Shown: positions 28,672 to 37,655, counted from the first letter of the stretch. The stretch: 64,000 nucleotides of DNA from Micromonospora sp. WMMD812 (GCF_027497215.1 NZ_CP114904.1:1302001-1366000); one strand, 5' to 3'. Notes: a model not told the origin generated them from the letters alone. A program made the numbers and translations.

Positions 28672-30088
28672 CCACGACCGCCGTGTAGAGCGTCCGGGTC
28701 CCCGACGGCAGCTCCTCGCGCCGCGCGATCCGGCAGCGCGCCGCCAGCAGCCGCTCGAACTCCTCCCGCCGGTAGTCGGGGAAGAGCCCGTCGGGCTTGT
28801 TGGCCAGCAGCCGCCGGGCCATCGGGTCATCCGGGTGGACGAACTCCACCACGACCCGCGCGCCGGGTGCGCCGAGGCCGGCGAGCCAGGCCACCACCTC
28901 GGGCAGCGGCACGTTGCGGCCGATCGCCAGGTGGTGCACGACGGCGAGGGCGAGCACCACGTCGGCGGCGGCCCGGTCGGCGAAGGAGGCCCGCTCGACG
29001 CCCCGCCAGCCGCCGCCGGGCGACGGGTCGGCGAGATCCATCACGAGCGGCAGGACGCGGCGCTCCCCCTCGGCGCGCAGCGCCCGATAGAGCGTGTCGA
29101 CCACGGCCGGGTCCTGCTCGACGGCGACCACGTGGTCGGCGTGCCGGGCGGCGAGGCGGGCGTACCGGCCGTCGTTGGCTCCCAGGTCCAGCACCAGGCG
29201 GGGCCGGGTGCCGGCGGTCAGCGCGGCGGTGACGAACCGTTCCTTGCCGGCCCGGTCCTGCGCGGAGTAGCCGCAGGTGCGCTGGTAGTCGGCCCAGTGG
29301 CTGGCCGCGGGGGCCCGGTCGAGCCGGCGGACCAGCTTCTCGATGCCCCGTACGGTGGCCAGCGCCAGCTCGCGGGAGTAGCCGGCGGCCCGCAGTTGGG
29401 CGCGGACGTCGGTCGTGGTGGCGGCGGCGTGCCGGCTCTGCATCGCCCCGTGCAGGTGCACGTGGGTCGGTACGCCGGGCAGCAGCCGCCGGACGCCGCG
29501 GAAGAGCGGCCGGAGCTGGTCGGCCTCGATCCCGTCCACCCGGGCCCGCAGCCACGGTTGGAAGTCCACGCCGAGGTGCGCGGTGAGGAGCAGCGGGTAG
29601 AGCAGCGTCTGACAGAACTGGCGGTACCCGGCCCAGGGTTCGCCGTCGCGCACCGGCTCGAAGGAGCCGACGTCGATGAAGACCGGTTCGCTGCCCCGCC
29701 ACTGGAGGTTGTACGCCGACCCGTCCTTGGTGGTGAACCCGGCGGGCAGCGCCGCCCGGAGGATCTCCAGGTGCAGCAGCGCCGCGTCGCGCAGCATGCC
29801 GAAGGACCACTCGTACGGGTGGGAGACGAACGGGATGCGCTCGTGCCGCAGCACGGCGGCCCAGGGCAGGCCGTCGGGCACCCGTGCCGGGTCGAGGGCT
29901 TCGGTGCCGCAGACCTTGCCCTCGGCGAGCAGGGCGGGAAAGAAGTCCGTGCCGGCCAGCGCCCGCCACTGCTCGGCCGCCTGCGCGTCGAGCCCGCGCA
30001 GCACGTCGTCGCCGAGGTGGAAGACCCGGTTGGCCGGGTCGCGGAAGGAGCCAGGTTCGGGCCGGACGCCCGTGGGGGAGATCGCCAT
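28664..30088 (-). CDS. class I SAM-dependent methyltransferase with N-terminal accessory domain (NoeA-like)
   Basis: The 474-residue protein has a Rossmann methyltransferase domain in its C-terminal half: motif I LVLDLGANDGRYARLAARH near residue 300, the acidic VAVEQDP at the end of strand 2, and LALAVVHHLAIG near 380. The N-terminal 280 residues (SHPYEWSFGMLRDAALLHLE; GSEPVFIDVGSFEPV) resemble the group that includes nodulation protein NoeA. A sugar or lipid head group on an envelope glycoconjugate is a likely target, by context only. The ATG was chosen because its frame starts 11 bases after the small upstream gene; the longer open frame overlaps that gene. Coupled to the sulfatase-like gene downstream. 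Confidence 0.8.
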   Translation of the reverse strand: MAISPTGVRPEPGSFRDPANRVFHLGDDVLRGLDAQAAEQWRALAGTDFFPALLAEGKVCGTEALDPARVPDGLPWAAVLRHERIPFVSHPYEWSFGMLRDAALLHLEILRAALPAGFTTKDGSAYNLQWRGSEPVFIDVGSFEPVRDGEPWAGYRQFCQTLLYPLLLTAHLGVDFQPWLRARVDGIEADQLRPLFRGVRRLLPGVPTHVHLHGAMQSRHAAATTTDVRAQLRAAGYSRELALATVRGIEKLVRRLDRAPAASHWADYQRTCGYSAQDRAGKERFVTAALTAGTRPRLVLDLGANDGRYARLAARHADHVVAVEQDPAVVDTLYRALRAEGERRVLPLVMDLADPSPGGGWRGVERASFADRAAADVVLALAVVHHLAIGRNVPLPEVVAWLAGLGAPGARVVVEFVHPDDPMARRLLANKPDGLFPDYRREEFERLLAARCRIARREELPSGTRTLYTAVVGG

Positions 30089-30099
30089 CGCCGGCCGGG

Positions 30100-30249
30100 T
30101 CAGTGGTGGTCGGTGGGCTGCCGGCGGAACCGGTCGACCAGCCGCCGCCAGTAGAGCTTGGCGGCCACCGCGGCGCCGGCCACGCCGCCGACCACCGCCT
30201 GCACGATGAGGCTGCCGGATCCCGCGTCCAGGTAGGCCAGATGGATCAC
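30100..30249 (-). CDS. 49-residue single-helix membrane protein
   Basis: GTG opens a 49-codon frame with AAGGAG six bases upstream. The N terminus is MIHLAYLDAGSGSL, a one-helix segment follows (LIVQAVVGGVAGAAVAAKLY), then a basic end (WRRLVDRFRRQPTDHH). The pattern Y-[LI]-D-x-G-[ST]-G-S followed by a glycine-rich helix recurs in small proteins beside capsule, sulfatase and methyltransferase genes in several phyla, from memory. It is the first gene of a tight three-gene operon, 11 bases before the methyltransferase. It may be an assembly or anchoring subunit of that system. It is too short for usual gene-length cut-offs but has good coding character and start signals. Confidence 0.75.
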   Translation of the reverse strand: MIHLAYLDAGSGSLIVQAVVGGVAGAAVAAKLYWRRLVDRFRRQPTDHH

Positions 30250-30439
30250 CGACCGCTCCTTCCTTCGCCGTCACGACACCGGCGTCCCGAGCGGTACAGC
30301 GCTGAGGCTTTTGACCCGTAAAGCCGGACTTGTCTGCCACCGTACGCCGAACACCGATGCCGTGAAGGGCACACGGACCACTGACCCCCGTCCGTTTCGT
30401 TCAAGACGGCCACCGGGCGCGGTCCCTACCGTGGACGGC

Positions 30440-30838
30440 ATGACCCTCCGATTCGACTTCATCAGCCTGCTCGTCACCGACATGGCCCGCACCCTGGACT
30501 TCTACCGCCGGCTCGGGTTGGAGATCCCGCCCGGCGCCGAGTCGGAACAGCACGTCGAGGCGACCCTGACCGACGGCGTCCGGATCGCCTGGGACACCGT
30601 GGAGATGGTCCGCTCGTTCAGCCCGGAGTGGACGCCGCCCACCGGCAGCCCCCGGATGAGCCTCGCCTTCCGCTGCGCCGAGCCGGCCGAGGTCGACCGC
30701 CGGTACGCCGAACTGACCGAGGCCGGTTTCCATGGCGAGCTCAAGCCCTGGGACGCCTTCTGGGGTCAGCGGTACGCGTCGCTGCTGGACCCCGAGGGCA
30801 ACGGCGTGGACCTGTACGCGCCGCTGACGCAGGCGTGA
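30440..30838 (+). CDS. VOC/glyoxalase-fold protein
   Basis: The 132-residue protein is one vicinal-oxygen-chelate module. Features are LLVTDMARTLDFYRRLGLEI at the N terminus, the second beta-alpha-beta unit EVDRRYAELTEAGFHGEL near residue 82, and YASLLDPEGNGVDLYAPL at the C terminus, whose terminal part normally holds a metal-binding glutamate but reads VDLY here. The missing ligand suggests a drug-binding or resistance-type member rather than a glyoxalase. ATG begins a protein that starts with the conserved strand. The gene is divergent from the envelope operon and convergent with the AraC-type regulator. Confidence 0.8.
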   Translation: MTLRFDFISLLVTDMARTLDFYRRLGLEIPPGAESEQHVEATLTDGVRIAWDTVEMVRSFSPEWTPPTGSPRMSLAFRCAEPAEVDRRYAELTEAGFHGELKPWDAFWGQRYASLLDPEGNGVDLYAPLTQA

Positions 30839-30871
30839 GGCGGGCCGGGCGGTGCCGGCGGCCGGGGCGGG

Positions 30872-31558
30872 TCAGGCCGCCAGCAGGGCGGTCGGCGGCA
30901 CCCCGGCGAAGTCCCGCACGTCGCGGGTGAGGTGCGCCTGGTCGGCGTAGCCGCACACGGCGGCGACCTCGGCGAGCGGCGTGCCGGCCCGGGCCAGAGC
31001 CAGCGCCCGGCGCATCCGCAGGATCCGGGCGAGCGTCTTCGGGCCGTAGCCGAACAGGCGCCGGCTGTGCCGGTGCAGGGCGCGCGGGTCCAGGTCGACC
31101 TCGGCGGCGATGGCGGCCACCGGAACACCGGCGGCCGCCGCGGCGGCGACCCGGGCGCCGAGCCGGTCCGGCCCGCCGGCCGCGCCCAGTCGCCGCGCGG
31201 CGAGCGCCGGCAGCGCCGCCGCCGGGTCGGCCGCGACGCGCTCGCCGAGCCCGGCCACCGCCCGGTCGCCCCAGAGCGCGGCCAGCGGCACCCGGCTGTC
31301 CCGCAGCTCGTCGGCGGGCACGCCGAGCACCGCGGGGCCGACGCCGGGGGGCATCCGCAGCCCCACCCACCGCTCGCCCGCCACGCCGACGCTCAGGAAC
31401 GCCGTCCGGTCGGGGCCAGCGACCAGCAGCCCGGCCGCACTCGACCAGAGCAGGTCGACGCAGCCGTCGGGGAGCACCCGGGTCGTCCGGCCACCGGCCG
31501 GAGCGGTGCTGGTCCAGAGCACGGCGCCGGCCACGCCGGCGGGACGCTCCCGGTACAT
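30872..31558 (-). CDS. AraC family transcriptional regulator
   Basis: The 228-residue protein has an N-terminal ligand domain of the DUF6597 type (VLPDGCVDLLWSSAAGLLVAG near residue 30, ERWVGLRMPPGVGPAVLGVP near 64) and a C-terminal AraC double helix-turn-helix. The latter reads VAAIAAEVDLDPRALHRHSR near 150 and AEVAAVCGYADQAHLTRDVR near 200, ending in the standard FAGVPPTAL. Such regulators often control adjacent genes; the divergently placed arginase-fold gene and the convergent VOC gene are the candidates. The ATG has AGGGTGAGCGC upstream. Confidence 0.9.
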   Translation of the reverse strand: MYRERPAGVAGAVLWTSTAPAGGRTTRVLPDGCVDLLWSSAAGLLVAGPDRTAFLSVGVAGERWVGLRMPPGVGPAVLGVPADELRDSRVPLAALWGDRAVAGLGERVAADPAAALPALAARRLGAAGGPDRLGARVAAAAAAGVPVAAIAAEVDLDPRALHRHSRRLFGYGPKTLARILRMRRALALARAGTPLAEVAAVCGYADQAHLTRDVRDFAGVPPTALLAA

Positions 31559-31655
31559 GCGCTCACCCTGCCACGCCGGTACGACACTCGGTCTCCAGGC
31601 GCGCGGGCCGGCGCGGTGCCGGCCGAACAGCGGGCGCGACCGCTGCCGGTGCGGA

Positions 31656-31661
31656 TAGCCT
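31656..31661 (+). promoter_or_regulatory. -10 element for the leaderless arginase-fold gene
   Basis: TAGCCT is followed by six bases and then the GTG start, so transcription should begin at or next to the start codon. No ribosome binding site exists. Confidence 0.5.
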
Positions 31662-31667
31662 GCCGGT

Positions 31668-32522
31668 GTGCGGTGGGTGGTGGTGGACGCGCCGCTGGAC
31701 TCCTCCGGCCGGGGCCGGGGCGAGCAGCGCGCGCCGGCGGCGCTGCGTGACGCCGGCCTGCTCGCCGCGACGGGGGCCGACGACGGCGGCGAGATCGACG
31801 CGTGGATGCGTGACCCGACCCGCGACCCGGAGAGCGGTCTGATCGGCGCTGCGGCGGTACGCCGAGCCGGCGCGGCCATCGCCGCGCGCGTCGGCGAGCT
31901 GCTCGCCGCCGGTCGGCGGCCGCTGGTGCTGGGCGGCGACTGCGCCATCCTGCCCGGGATCTGCGGCGCCCTGCCGCCTGCGACCGAGCTGTGGTTCGTC
32001 GACGGCCACCCGGACTTCTACGACGGGGTGACCTCGGAGACCGGCGAGGGCGCCGACATGGACCTCAGCGTGGTCACCGGGCACGGCCCGGCCGCCGCCG
32101 TGGGTGTCGACGGCCCGCTGCTCGACCCCGCCCGGGTCCACCTGCTCGGCCACCGCCCGGCCACCGAGGAGAGCAGCCGGCGAGAGGCCGCGCGCATCGA
32201 CCCGCGGATCCATCAGTTGCCCGCCGCCGAGCTGCGCCGGCGCGGGCCGGGCGCGACCGGCGCGGCCCTGGCCGGCGGCGGCGACGGCCCCGCCTGGCTG
32301 CATCTCGACCTGGACGCGGTCGATCCCCGCGACCTGCCGGCGGTCACCTATCCGGAGCCGGACGGCCTGCGCTGGCCCGACCTGGTCGACCTGGTCACGC
32401 CGCTGGCCCGCGCCGGCCGGCTGCTCGGCATGAGCGTGACGGACCTGAACAGCGACGAGGACCCCGACGGGCGCCACGCGCGGCGCGTCGTCGAGGTCCT
32501 CGCCGAGGTGCTGGCTCCCTGA
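31668..32522 (+). CDS. arginase/agmatinase-fold protein with altered metal site
   Basis: The 284-residue protein has the ureohydrolase fold. The metal-binding blocks are GGDCAILPG near residue 89, FVDGHPDFYDG near 112 and LHLDLDAVDP near 214. In arginases the first block is GGDHS, and its histidine binds a manganese; here that residue is cysteine. The second block has DGHPD where DAHxD is usual, keeping Asp-His-Asp. A functional dimetal enzyme with changed specificity is possible. The substrate may be arginine, agmatine, a guanidino acid or formiminoglutamate. Transcription looks leaderless from a -10 box six bases upstream. The AraC-type gene is divergent and could regulate it. Confidence 0.8.
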   Translation: MRWVVVDAPLDSSGRGRGEQRAPAALRDAGLLAATGADDGGEIDAWMRDPTRDPESGLIGAAAVRRAGAAIAARVGELLAAGRRPLVLGGDCAILPGICGALPPATELWFVDGHPDFYDGVTSETGEGADMDLSVVTGHGPAAAVGVDGPLLDPARVHLLGHRPATEESSRREAARIDPRIHQLPAAELRRRGPGATGAALAGGGDGPAWLHLDLDAVDPRDLPAVTYPEPDGLRWPDLVDLVTPLARAGRLLGMSVTDLNSDEDPDGRHARRVVEVLAEVLAP

Positions 32523-32550
32523 GCCGCCCGCACGGCTTCCGGCCGCCCGG

Positions 32551-33810
32551 TCAGGTCCGGCGGTGGTGCATGCCGAACCGGAGCAGGACGAACCGCAGCA
32601 CGGTGGCGGCCAGATTCGCCGCGACCAGGACCGCCAGTTCCACCGGGCGACCCGGCACGGTGGCGACCGCGTGCAGCACCGCGAGCGAGCCGCTGGTCAG
32701 GGCGAGGCCGAGCGCGAACGCGAGCAGCCCCTGGAGGTGGTGCCGCCCGGCGTGCCGGCGCCCGGTGATGCCGAAGGTCAGCCGCCGGTTGGCGGCGGTG
32801 TTCGCCACCGCGGTGACCAGCAGCGCCAGCAGATTCGCCGGTTGCGCCCCGAGGACGCCCCGGGTGGCCACGAAGAGCAGCAGGTACGCCAGCGTGCTGG
32901 CCACCCCGACGGCGGCGAACCGGGCGAGCTGCCGGGGCAGCCCGGCCGGCAGCCGACCCGGCGGGGCCGCCAGCGGCGCCCGGCCCAGCTGTTCGCGTAG
33001 CTCGGCCAGTGGCAGCGCGCCGGTCAGCAGGCCCCGGCTCAACCGCCCGATGCCCCGCAGGTCGGCGTACGCGGTGGCGACGATGTCGACCCGGCTGTCC
33101 GGGTCGTCCACCCAGTCCACCGGCACCTCGTGGATCCGCAGGCCGGCCCGCTGGGCGAGCACCAGCAGCTCGGTGTCGAAGAACCAGCCGGTGTCCTGGA
33201 CCAGCGGCAGCAGGCCCGCCGCCACGTCGGCGCGGATCGCCTTGAACCCGCACTGCGCGTCGGAGAACCGGGCCGCCAGCGTGCCGCGCAGCAGCAGGTT
33301 GTAGGCCCGGGAGATCACCTCCCGCTTGGCGCCGCGGACGACCCGGGAGGTCCGGGCCAGCCGGGTGCCGATCGCCACGTCGGAGTGGCCGGAGATGAGG
33401 GGCGCGACCAGCGGCAGCAGCGCGGCCAGGTCGGTGGAGAGGTCCACGTCCATGTACGCGAGCACCGGCGCGGACGACGCCGACCAGGCGGCCCGCAGCG
33501 CCCGGCCGCGCCCCTTGGCGTCGAGGTGCAGCACGCCGACCGCGGGCAGCTCGGCGGCGAGCGCCTCCGCCACCGCCAGCGTGGTGTCGGTGCTGGCGTT
33601 GTCGGCAATGGTGATCTGGAACGGGTACGGGAAGTGCGCGCTCAGGTGGGCGTGCAGCCGCCGTACGCACGGGCCGAGGTCGGTCTCCTCGTTGTAGACG
33701 GGGACGACGACATCCAGCACCGCCGCCGGGGCGGCCGGCGCGGCCCGCAGAGTGGCCCGGGCGGTCGGCGCGACCCGCAGGGCAGCGCCCGCCTCGTAGG
33801 AGCCGGTCAT
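32551..33810 (-). CDS. bifunctional GT2 glycosyltransferase-GtrA membrane protein
   Basis: The 419-residue protein starts with a GT-A family 2 domain (VVPVYNEETDLGPCV near residue 36, the DXD-type YMDVDLSTDL near 118, the TGWFFDTELLVLAQRAG block near 205). It ends with a four-helix GtrA domain from about residue 285 (FAAVGVASTLAYLLLFV; NRRLTFGITGR). GT2-GtrA proteins transfer a sugar to polyprenyl phosphate and help flip it, feeding membrane GT-C enzymes. The upstream GT39-type gene fits that. The ATG has GGGAGGGGTGACC upstream; a GTG six bases earlier overlaps the GT39 stop in GTGA and is the alternative start. Last gene of a four-gene operon. Confidence 0.85.
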   Translation of the reverse strand: MTGSYEAGAALRVAPTARATLRAAPAAPAAVLDVVVPVYNEETDLGPCVRRLHAHLSAHFPYPFQITIADNASTDTTLAVAEALAAELPAVGVLHLDAKGRGRALRAAWSASSAPVLAYMDVDLSTDLAALLPLVAPLISGHSDVAIGTRLARTSRVVRGAKREVISRAYNLLLRGTLAARFSDAQCGFKAIRADVAAGLLPLVQDTGWFFDTELLVLAQRAGLRIHEVPVDWVDDPDSRVDIVATAYADLRGIGRLSRGLLTGALPLAELREQLGRAPLAAPPGRLPAGLPRQLARFAAVGVASTLAYLLLFVATRGVLGAQPANLLALLVTAVANTAANRRLTFGITGRRHAGRHHLQGLLAFALGLALTSGSLAVLHAVATVPGRPVELAVLVAANLAATVLRFVLLRFGMHHRRT

Positions 33811-33812
33811 GG

Positions 33813-36125
33813 TCACCCCTCCCGTCCGCTGCTCAGGTCGTAGACCGTGACCCCGTCGACCGTCTGCGCCGAGAAGGTCGAGGCCACCCAGGAGGCGATC
33901 TCCCCGGAGGCGGAGCTGCCGCCGTTGGCCCGGAAGCCGCCGCCGCCGATGAAGTAGTGGATCCGGCCCTCGGCCACGTACCGCTGGAACTGGGCCAGCG
34001 TCGGCGACGGGTCGCTGCCGTTGAAGCCGCCGATCGGCAGCACCGGATCGCCGGTGGCGAGCTGGTAGCCGGAGGCGTTGTTCGACCCGACCGCGGCGGC
34101 GACCCAGGTGTACCGGTCGGCGTCCCGCTCCAGCAGCGCGCGCAGCGCGGCGCTGGGCTCGCGGGAGTCCAGCAGCCCGCCCATGCCGCCGGCCCGGTTC
34201 GACCGTCCGGCACTGCCGGGACGCTGACCGGCCTGACCGGTGGTCGTGCCGGCGCCCGGGGCCTGGCCGGTGGTCGTGCCCCCGCCCGGCGCCTGCCCGT
34301 TCTGGCCGCCGGGGAAGCCGGGTGCCGCGTTGCCGTCGGTCCCACCGGGGAGGCCCGGAGGCTGGCCCGGCCCGCCGGGGAACGCCCCGTTCTGGCCGCC
34401 GGGGAACGTCCGGCTGCCGGGAAGCTCCGCGCCGGCGGGGGTCCGGCCACCGGGGAAGCCGCCACCGCCGCGGCCGAAGTCACCGGCCACGAACGGCCCG
34501 GCGCTCGGGATGGATCCGGTGTGCGGCGTGGCCGCGGTCTGCACCGAGTACGCCACCGGTCCGGCGAGCGCCGCCGCAGCGCCCAGGGCGAGCATCACCG
34601 GCGCCGCCCGGCGCGGCAGCACGTCGATCAGGACGATCAGCGCCGCGGCGGCCAGCCCGCCCACGAGCACGGCGGTCCGCAACCACGGGTGCCAGTCGGC
34701 GCTGCGACCCAGCAGCACCCAGGACCACCAGGCGGTGACCGCCAGGGTGGCCGCCAGCGTCGCGGTGGCGGCCAGCGACCGCCACGCCGGCCGCCGGGCG
34801 CCGACCGGGTCCGCGCTGATCGCGGCGGTCGGGCCGGGGTCGACGGTCGCGGCGGGGTCCCTGTGGAGACCGCCGTCCGGCGTGGGCCCGGTGGCCGTCG
34901 TACGCTGCCGCCACAGCAGGGTGGCGCCGATGCCGACCAGGGCACCGACCGCCGGGGCCAGCGCCACCGTGTAGTAGGCGTGGAAGATGCCGGACATGAA
35001 GCTGAAGATCAGGCCGGTGACCAGCAGCCAGCCGCCCCAGAGCACCAGCCCCGCCCGGGTCCGGTCGGTCCGGGCCGCGCGGCCGGCCAGCACCAGACCG
35101 GCGACCAGCAGGATCAGTGCGGCCGGCAGCAGCCAGGAGATCTGACCGCCGACCTCGCCGCCGAACATCCGCAGCCAACCGGTCTGCCCGGAGAACGGGC
35201 CACCGCCGCCCATCGGGCCGCCACCCCCGCCGACGCTGCCGACCTCGTCGCCGGTGATCCGGCCGAGGCCGTTGTAGCCGAGGGTCAGCTCCAGGATGGA
35301 GTTGGTCTGCGAGCCACCGATGTAGGGCCGGGCGTCGGCCGGTGCCAGCTCGACGATCGCCACCCACCAGCCGGCGGCCACCACGAGGGCGAGCCCGGCC
35401 AGCAGCAGGTCCCGGATCCGCCGCCACAGGCCGGTCGGCGCGGCGAGCAGGTAGACGCCGGCGAAGACCGGCACCACCAGGAAGGCCTGCAGCATCTTGG
35501 TGAGGAAGCCGAGGCCGACCAGGGCGCCGGCGAGCACGATCCACCGGGTGCCGGCCGCCTCCACCGCTCGGACGGTGGCGTAGGCGCCGGCGACCAGCAG
35601 CAGCACCAGCAGCGCGTCCGGGTTGTTGAAGCGGAACATCAGCGTCGCCACCGGGGTGACCGCGAGCACCGCACCGGCGAGCAGGCCGGCGACCGGGCCG
35701 TACCAGCGTCGCACGGCGGCGTACAGCACGCCGACCGAGGCGACCCCGCAGAGCGCCTGCGGGACGAGCATCGCCCAGCTGTTCAGGCCGAAGACGCGTA
35801 CCGAGAGGGCCATCAGCCAGAGCGAGGCGGGGGTCTTGTCGACGGTGATCGAGTTGGCCGCGTCCGAGGAGCCGTAGAAGAGGGCCTTCCAGCTGACCGA
35901 TCCGGCCTGCGCCGCCGCGGCGTAGAAGGAGTTCGCCCAGCCGGAGGCGCCCAGGCCCCAGAGGTAGAGCACGCCGGTGGCGAGCAGCAGCACCGCCAGG
36001 GCGGGTCGGGTCCACGTCCGGGCCGGCCGTCGCGGCGGGTCGCCGTCGAGGTGTGTGGTCCGCGGTGCCGGGCCGGACTCGGTTGGCCCGGCGGGCACGG
36101 TCAGCATGGTCTCGGTTCTGTCCAT
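33813..36125 (-). CDS. GT39-type membrane glycosyltransferase (YkcB/ArnT-like) with Gly-rich insert
   Basis: The 770-residue GT-C protein has about twelve membrane helices. The first external loop contains the catalytic-type acidic motif near residue 85 (SSDAANSITVDKTPASLWLM), as in ArnT/PMT enzymes that use polyprenyl-phosphate sugars. A second extracytoplasmic loop is glycine-rich (VGSVGGGGGPMGGGGPF near 290). After the last helix a 110-residue collagen-like stretch of FPGG, TFPGGQ and TTTGQAPG repeats spans about 545-655. A globular tail follows, with the YkcA/YkcB-type block QLATGDPVLPIGGFNGSDPS near 700. Sugar and acceptor are unknown. It lies between the histidine kinase and the GT2-GtrA gene in one operon. 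Confidence 0.85.
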   Translation of the reverse strand: MDRTETMLTVPAGPTESGPAPRTTHLDGDPPRRPARTWTRPALAVLLLATGVLYLWGLGASGWANSFYAAAAQAGSVSWKALFYGSSDAANSITVDKTPASLWLMALSVRVFGLNSWAMLVPQALCGVASVGVLYAAVRRWYGPVAGLLAGAVLAVTPVATLMFRFNNPDALLVLLLVAGAYATVRAVEAAGTRWIVLAGALVGLGFLTKMLQAFLVVPVFAGVYLLAAPTGLWRRIRDLLLAGLALVVAAGWWVAIVELAPADARPYIGGSQTNSILELTLGYNGLGRITGDEVGSVGGGGGPMGGGGPFSGQTGWLRMFGGEVGGQISWLLPAALILLVAGLVLAGRAARTDRTRAGLVLWGGWLLVTGLIFSFMSGIFHAYYTVALAPAVGALVGIGATLLWRQRTTATGPTPDGGLHRDPAATVDPGPTAAISADPVGARRPAWRSLAATATLAATLAVTAWWSWVLLGRSADWHPWLRTAVLVGGLAAAALIVLIDVLPRRAAPVMLALGAAAALAGPVAYSVQTAATPHTGSIPSAGPFVAGDFGRGGGGFPGGRTPAGAELPGSRTFPGGQNGAFPGGPGQPPGLPGGTDGNAAPGFPGGQNGQAPGGGTTTGQAPGAGTTTGQAGQRPGSAGRSNRAGGMGGLLDSREPSAALRALLERDADRYTWVAAAVGSNNASGYQLATGDPVLPIGGFNGSDPSPTLAQFQRYVAEGRIHYFIGGGGFRANGGSSASGEIASWVASTFSAQTVDGVTVYDLSSGREG

Positions 36126-36170
36126 GCCGGCAAGCCTCGGCGGCCGGCCTGGCCGGGCACCGTGCGCCGG

Positions 36171-37655
36171 CTATGCGTCCGCTGTGGGATTCGGCAGCCG
36201 GACGGTGAACACGGTCCGGCCGGGGCGGCTCGCCACGGCGACGGAGCCGTTGTGCGCCTCCACCACCGCCGCCACGATGGCCAGGCCCAGGCCGGTGCTG
36301 CCGTGCGCCCGCGACCGGGAGCTGTCGCCGCGGGCGAACCGCTCGAAGACCTCCGGTTGCAGCTCCGGCGGTACGCCGGGGCCGTCGTCGGCGACGCTGA
36401 GCACGGCGGCGTCCGGCTCGGCGCGCAGGGTGGTGGTGACCGTGCTGCCGGGTGCGGTGTGCACCCGCGCGTTGGCCAGCAGGTTCGCCACCACCTGGTG
36501 CAGCCGGGCGGCGTCGCCGGGCACCCGGATCACCACGTCCGGCAGGTCGAGCTGCCAGCGGTGCTCGGGGCCGGCCACGTGCGCGTCGCTGACCGCGTCC
36601 ACGACCAGCGCGGAAAGGTCTACCGGTTCGGCCGCGAGCGGCCGACCGGAGTCGAGCCGCGCCAGCAGCAGCAGGTCGTCGACGAGGCTGGTCATCCGGG
36701 TGCTCTCCGACTCCACCCGGCGCAGGGCGTGTGCGACATCGGGCGGCACCCGGTCCCGGCCGCGGCGGGCGACCTCGGCGTACCCGCGGATCGCCGCGAG
36801 GGGGGTGCGCAGCTCGTGGCTCGCGTCGGCGACGAACTGGCGGACCCGGGTCTCGCTGGCCTGCCGGGCGGCGAGGGCGGCGGCGACGTGCCCAAGCATC
36901 CGGTTGAGCGCGGCGCCGACCTGCCCCACCTCCGTACGCGGGTCGGTGTCGGGCGCCGGGACGCGCTCGGAGAGCGCCACCTCGCCCCGGTCCAGGGTGA
37001 GTTCGCTGACCCGACCGGCGGTGGCGGCGACCCGGCGCAGCGGGCGCAGCGTGGCTCGTACGATCAACGCGCCCAGGCTGCCGGCGACCAGCAGCCCGGC
37101 GGCGGCGACGGCGGCCTGCGCGGCGATCATCCGCTGGACCGTCTCCTGCACGTCGGCCAGCGGTAGCGCGAGGGCCTGGACCCGCCCGCTGGGCGACTGC
37201 CGGGCCACGGCGCGGTAGTCGCCCCGCGCGCCGAGGTCCACCGTGCGGGGTACGGCGTCGACGGGCAGCCCGGCCAGCGCCGCCACCTCGTCGGCCGCGA
37301 GCGGCTCGCCGCCGGGCTGGTTTCCGGTCTGGCTCCGCGCGGCGGTCACCCGGCCGTCGGCGACCGTGGCGACCACCGAGCCCGGGGGCAGGCCGGGTGG
37401 GATCTCCGGCTGGGGCCGCCACGGCCGGTCGCCGCGGCCCATGGGGCCGGCGACCAGCTGGGTGTCGACCCGCTCGATCAGGAAGTGCCGCAGCGCCACC
37501 GTGGTGAGGCCGCCGACGGCGACGCTGACCAGGGCCAGCAGGGCGACCAGGGTGACCACCAGTCGGGTACGCAGCGACCAGCCGGCCAGGCGGCGGCGCA
37601 GGGCGCCCGGCCGGCGGGTCCCTTCGCCGGTGTCACTCCGCCGGCTTGAGGACAT
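36171..37655 (-). CDS. sensor histidine kinase with HAMP domain
   Basis: The 494-residue kinase has two membrane helices (RLVVTLVALLALVSVAVGGL near residue 35 and AAVAAAGLLVAGSLGALIV near 185) around an extracytoplasmic sensor of about 130 residues. HAMP follows, then the HisKA box DASHELRTPLAAIRGY (His near 277), the N box NLLANARVHT near 395, DDGPGVP and GLGLAIVAAVVEAHNGS. It should phosphorylate the response regulator whose gene overlaps its start by 23 bases. The overlap and the shared operon with two envelope glycosyltransferase genes suggest envelope or cell-surface sensing, by inference. Confidence 0.93.
   Translation of the reverse strand: MSSSRRSDTGEGTRRPGALRRRLAGWSLRTRLVVTLVALLALVSVAVGGLTTVALRHFLIERVDTQLVAGPMGRGDRPWRPQPEIPPGLPPGSVVATVADGRVTAARSQTGNQPGGEPLAADEVAALAGLPVDAVPRTVDLGARGDYRAVARQSPSGRVQALALPLADVQETVQRMIAAQAAVAAAGLLVAGSLGALIVRATLRPLRRVAATAGRVSELTLDRGEVALSERVPAPDTDPRTEVGQVGAALNRMLGHVAAALAARQASETRVRQFVADASHELRTPLAAIRGYAEVARRGRDRVPPDVAHALRRVESESTRMTSLVDDLLLLARLDSGRPLAAEPVDLSALVVDAVSDAHVAGPEHRWQLDLPDVVIRVPGDAARLHQVVANLLANARVHTAPGSTVTTTLRAEPDAAVLSVADDGPGVPPELQPEVFERFARGDSSRSRAHGSTGLGLAIVAAVVEAHNGSVAVASRPGRTVFTVRLPNPTADA

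Noticed and set aside
33957..37166. A 1069-codon plus-strand frame
   Set aside because: It is antisense to the GT39 and histidine kinase genes, low-complexity and without a start signal or recognisable domain.
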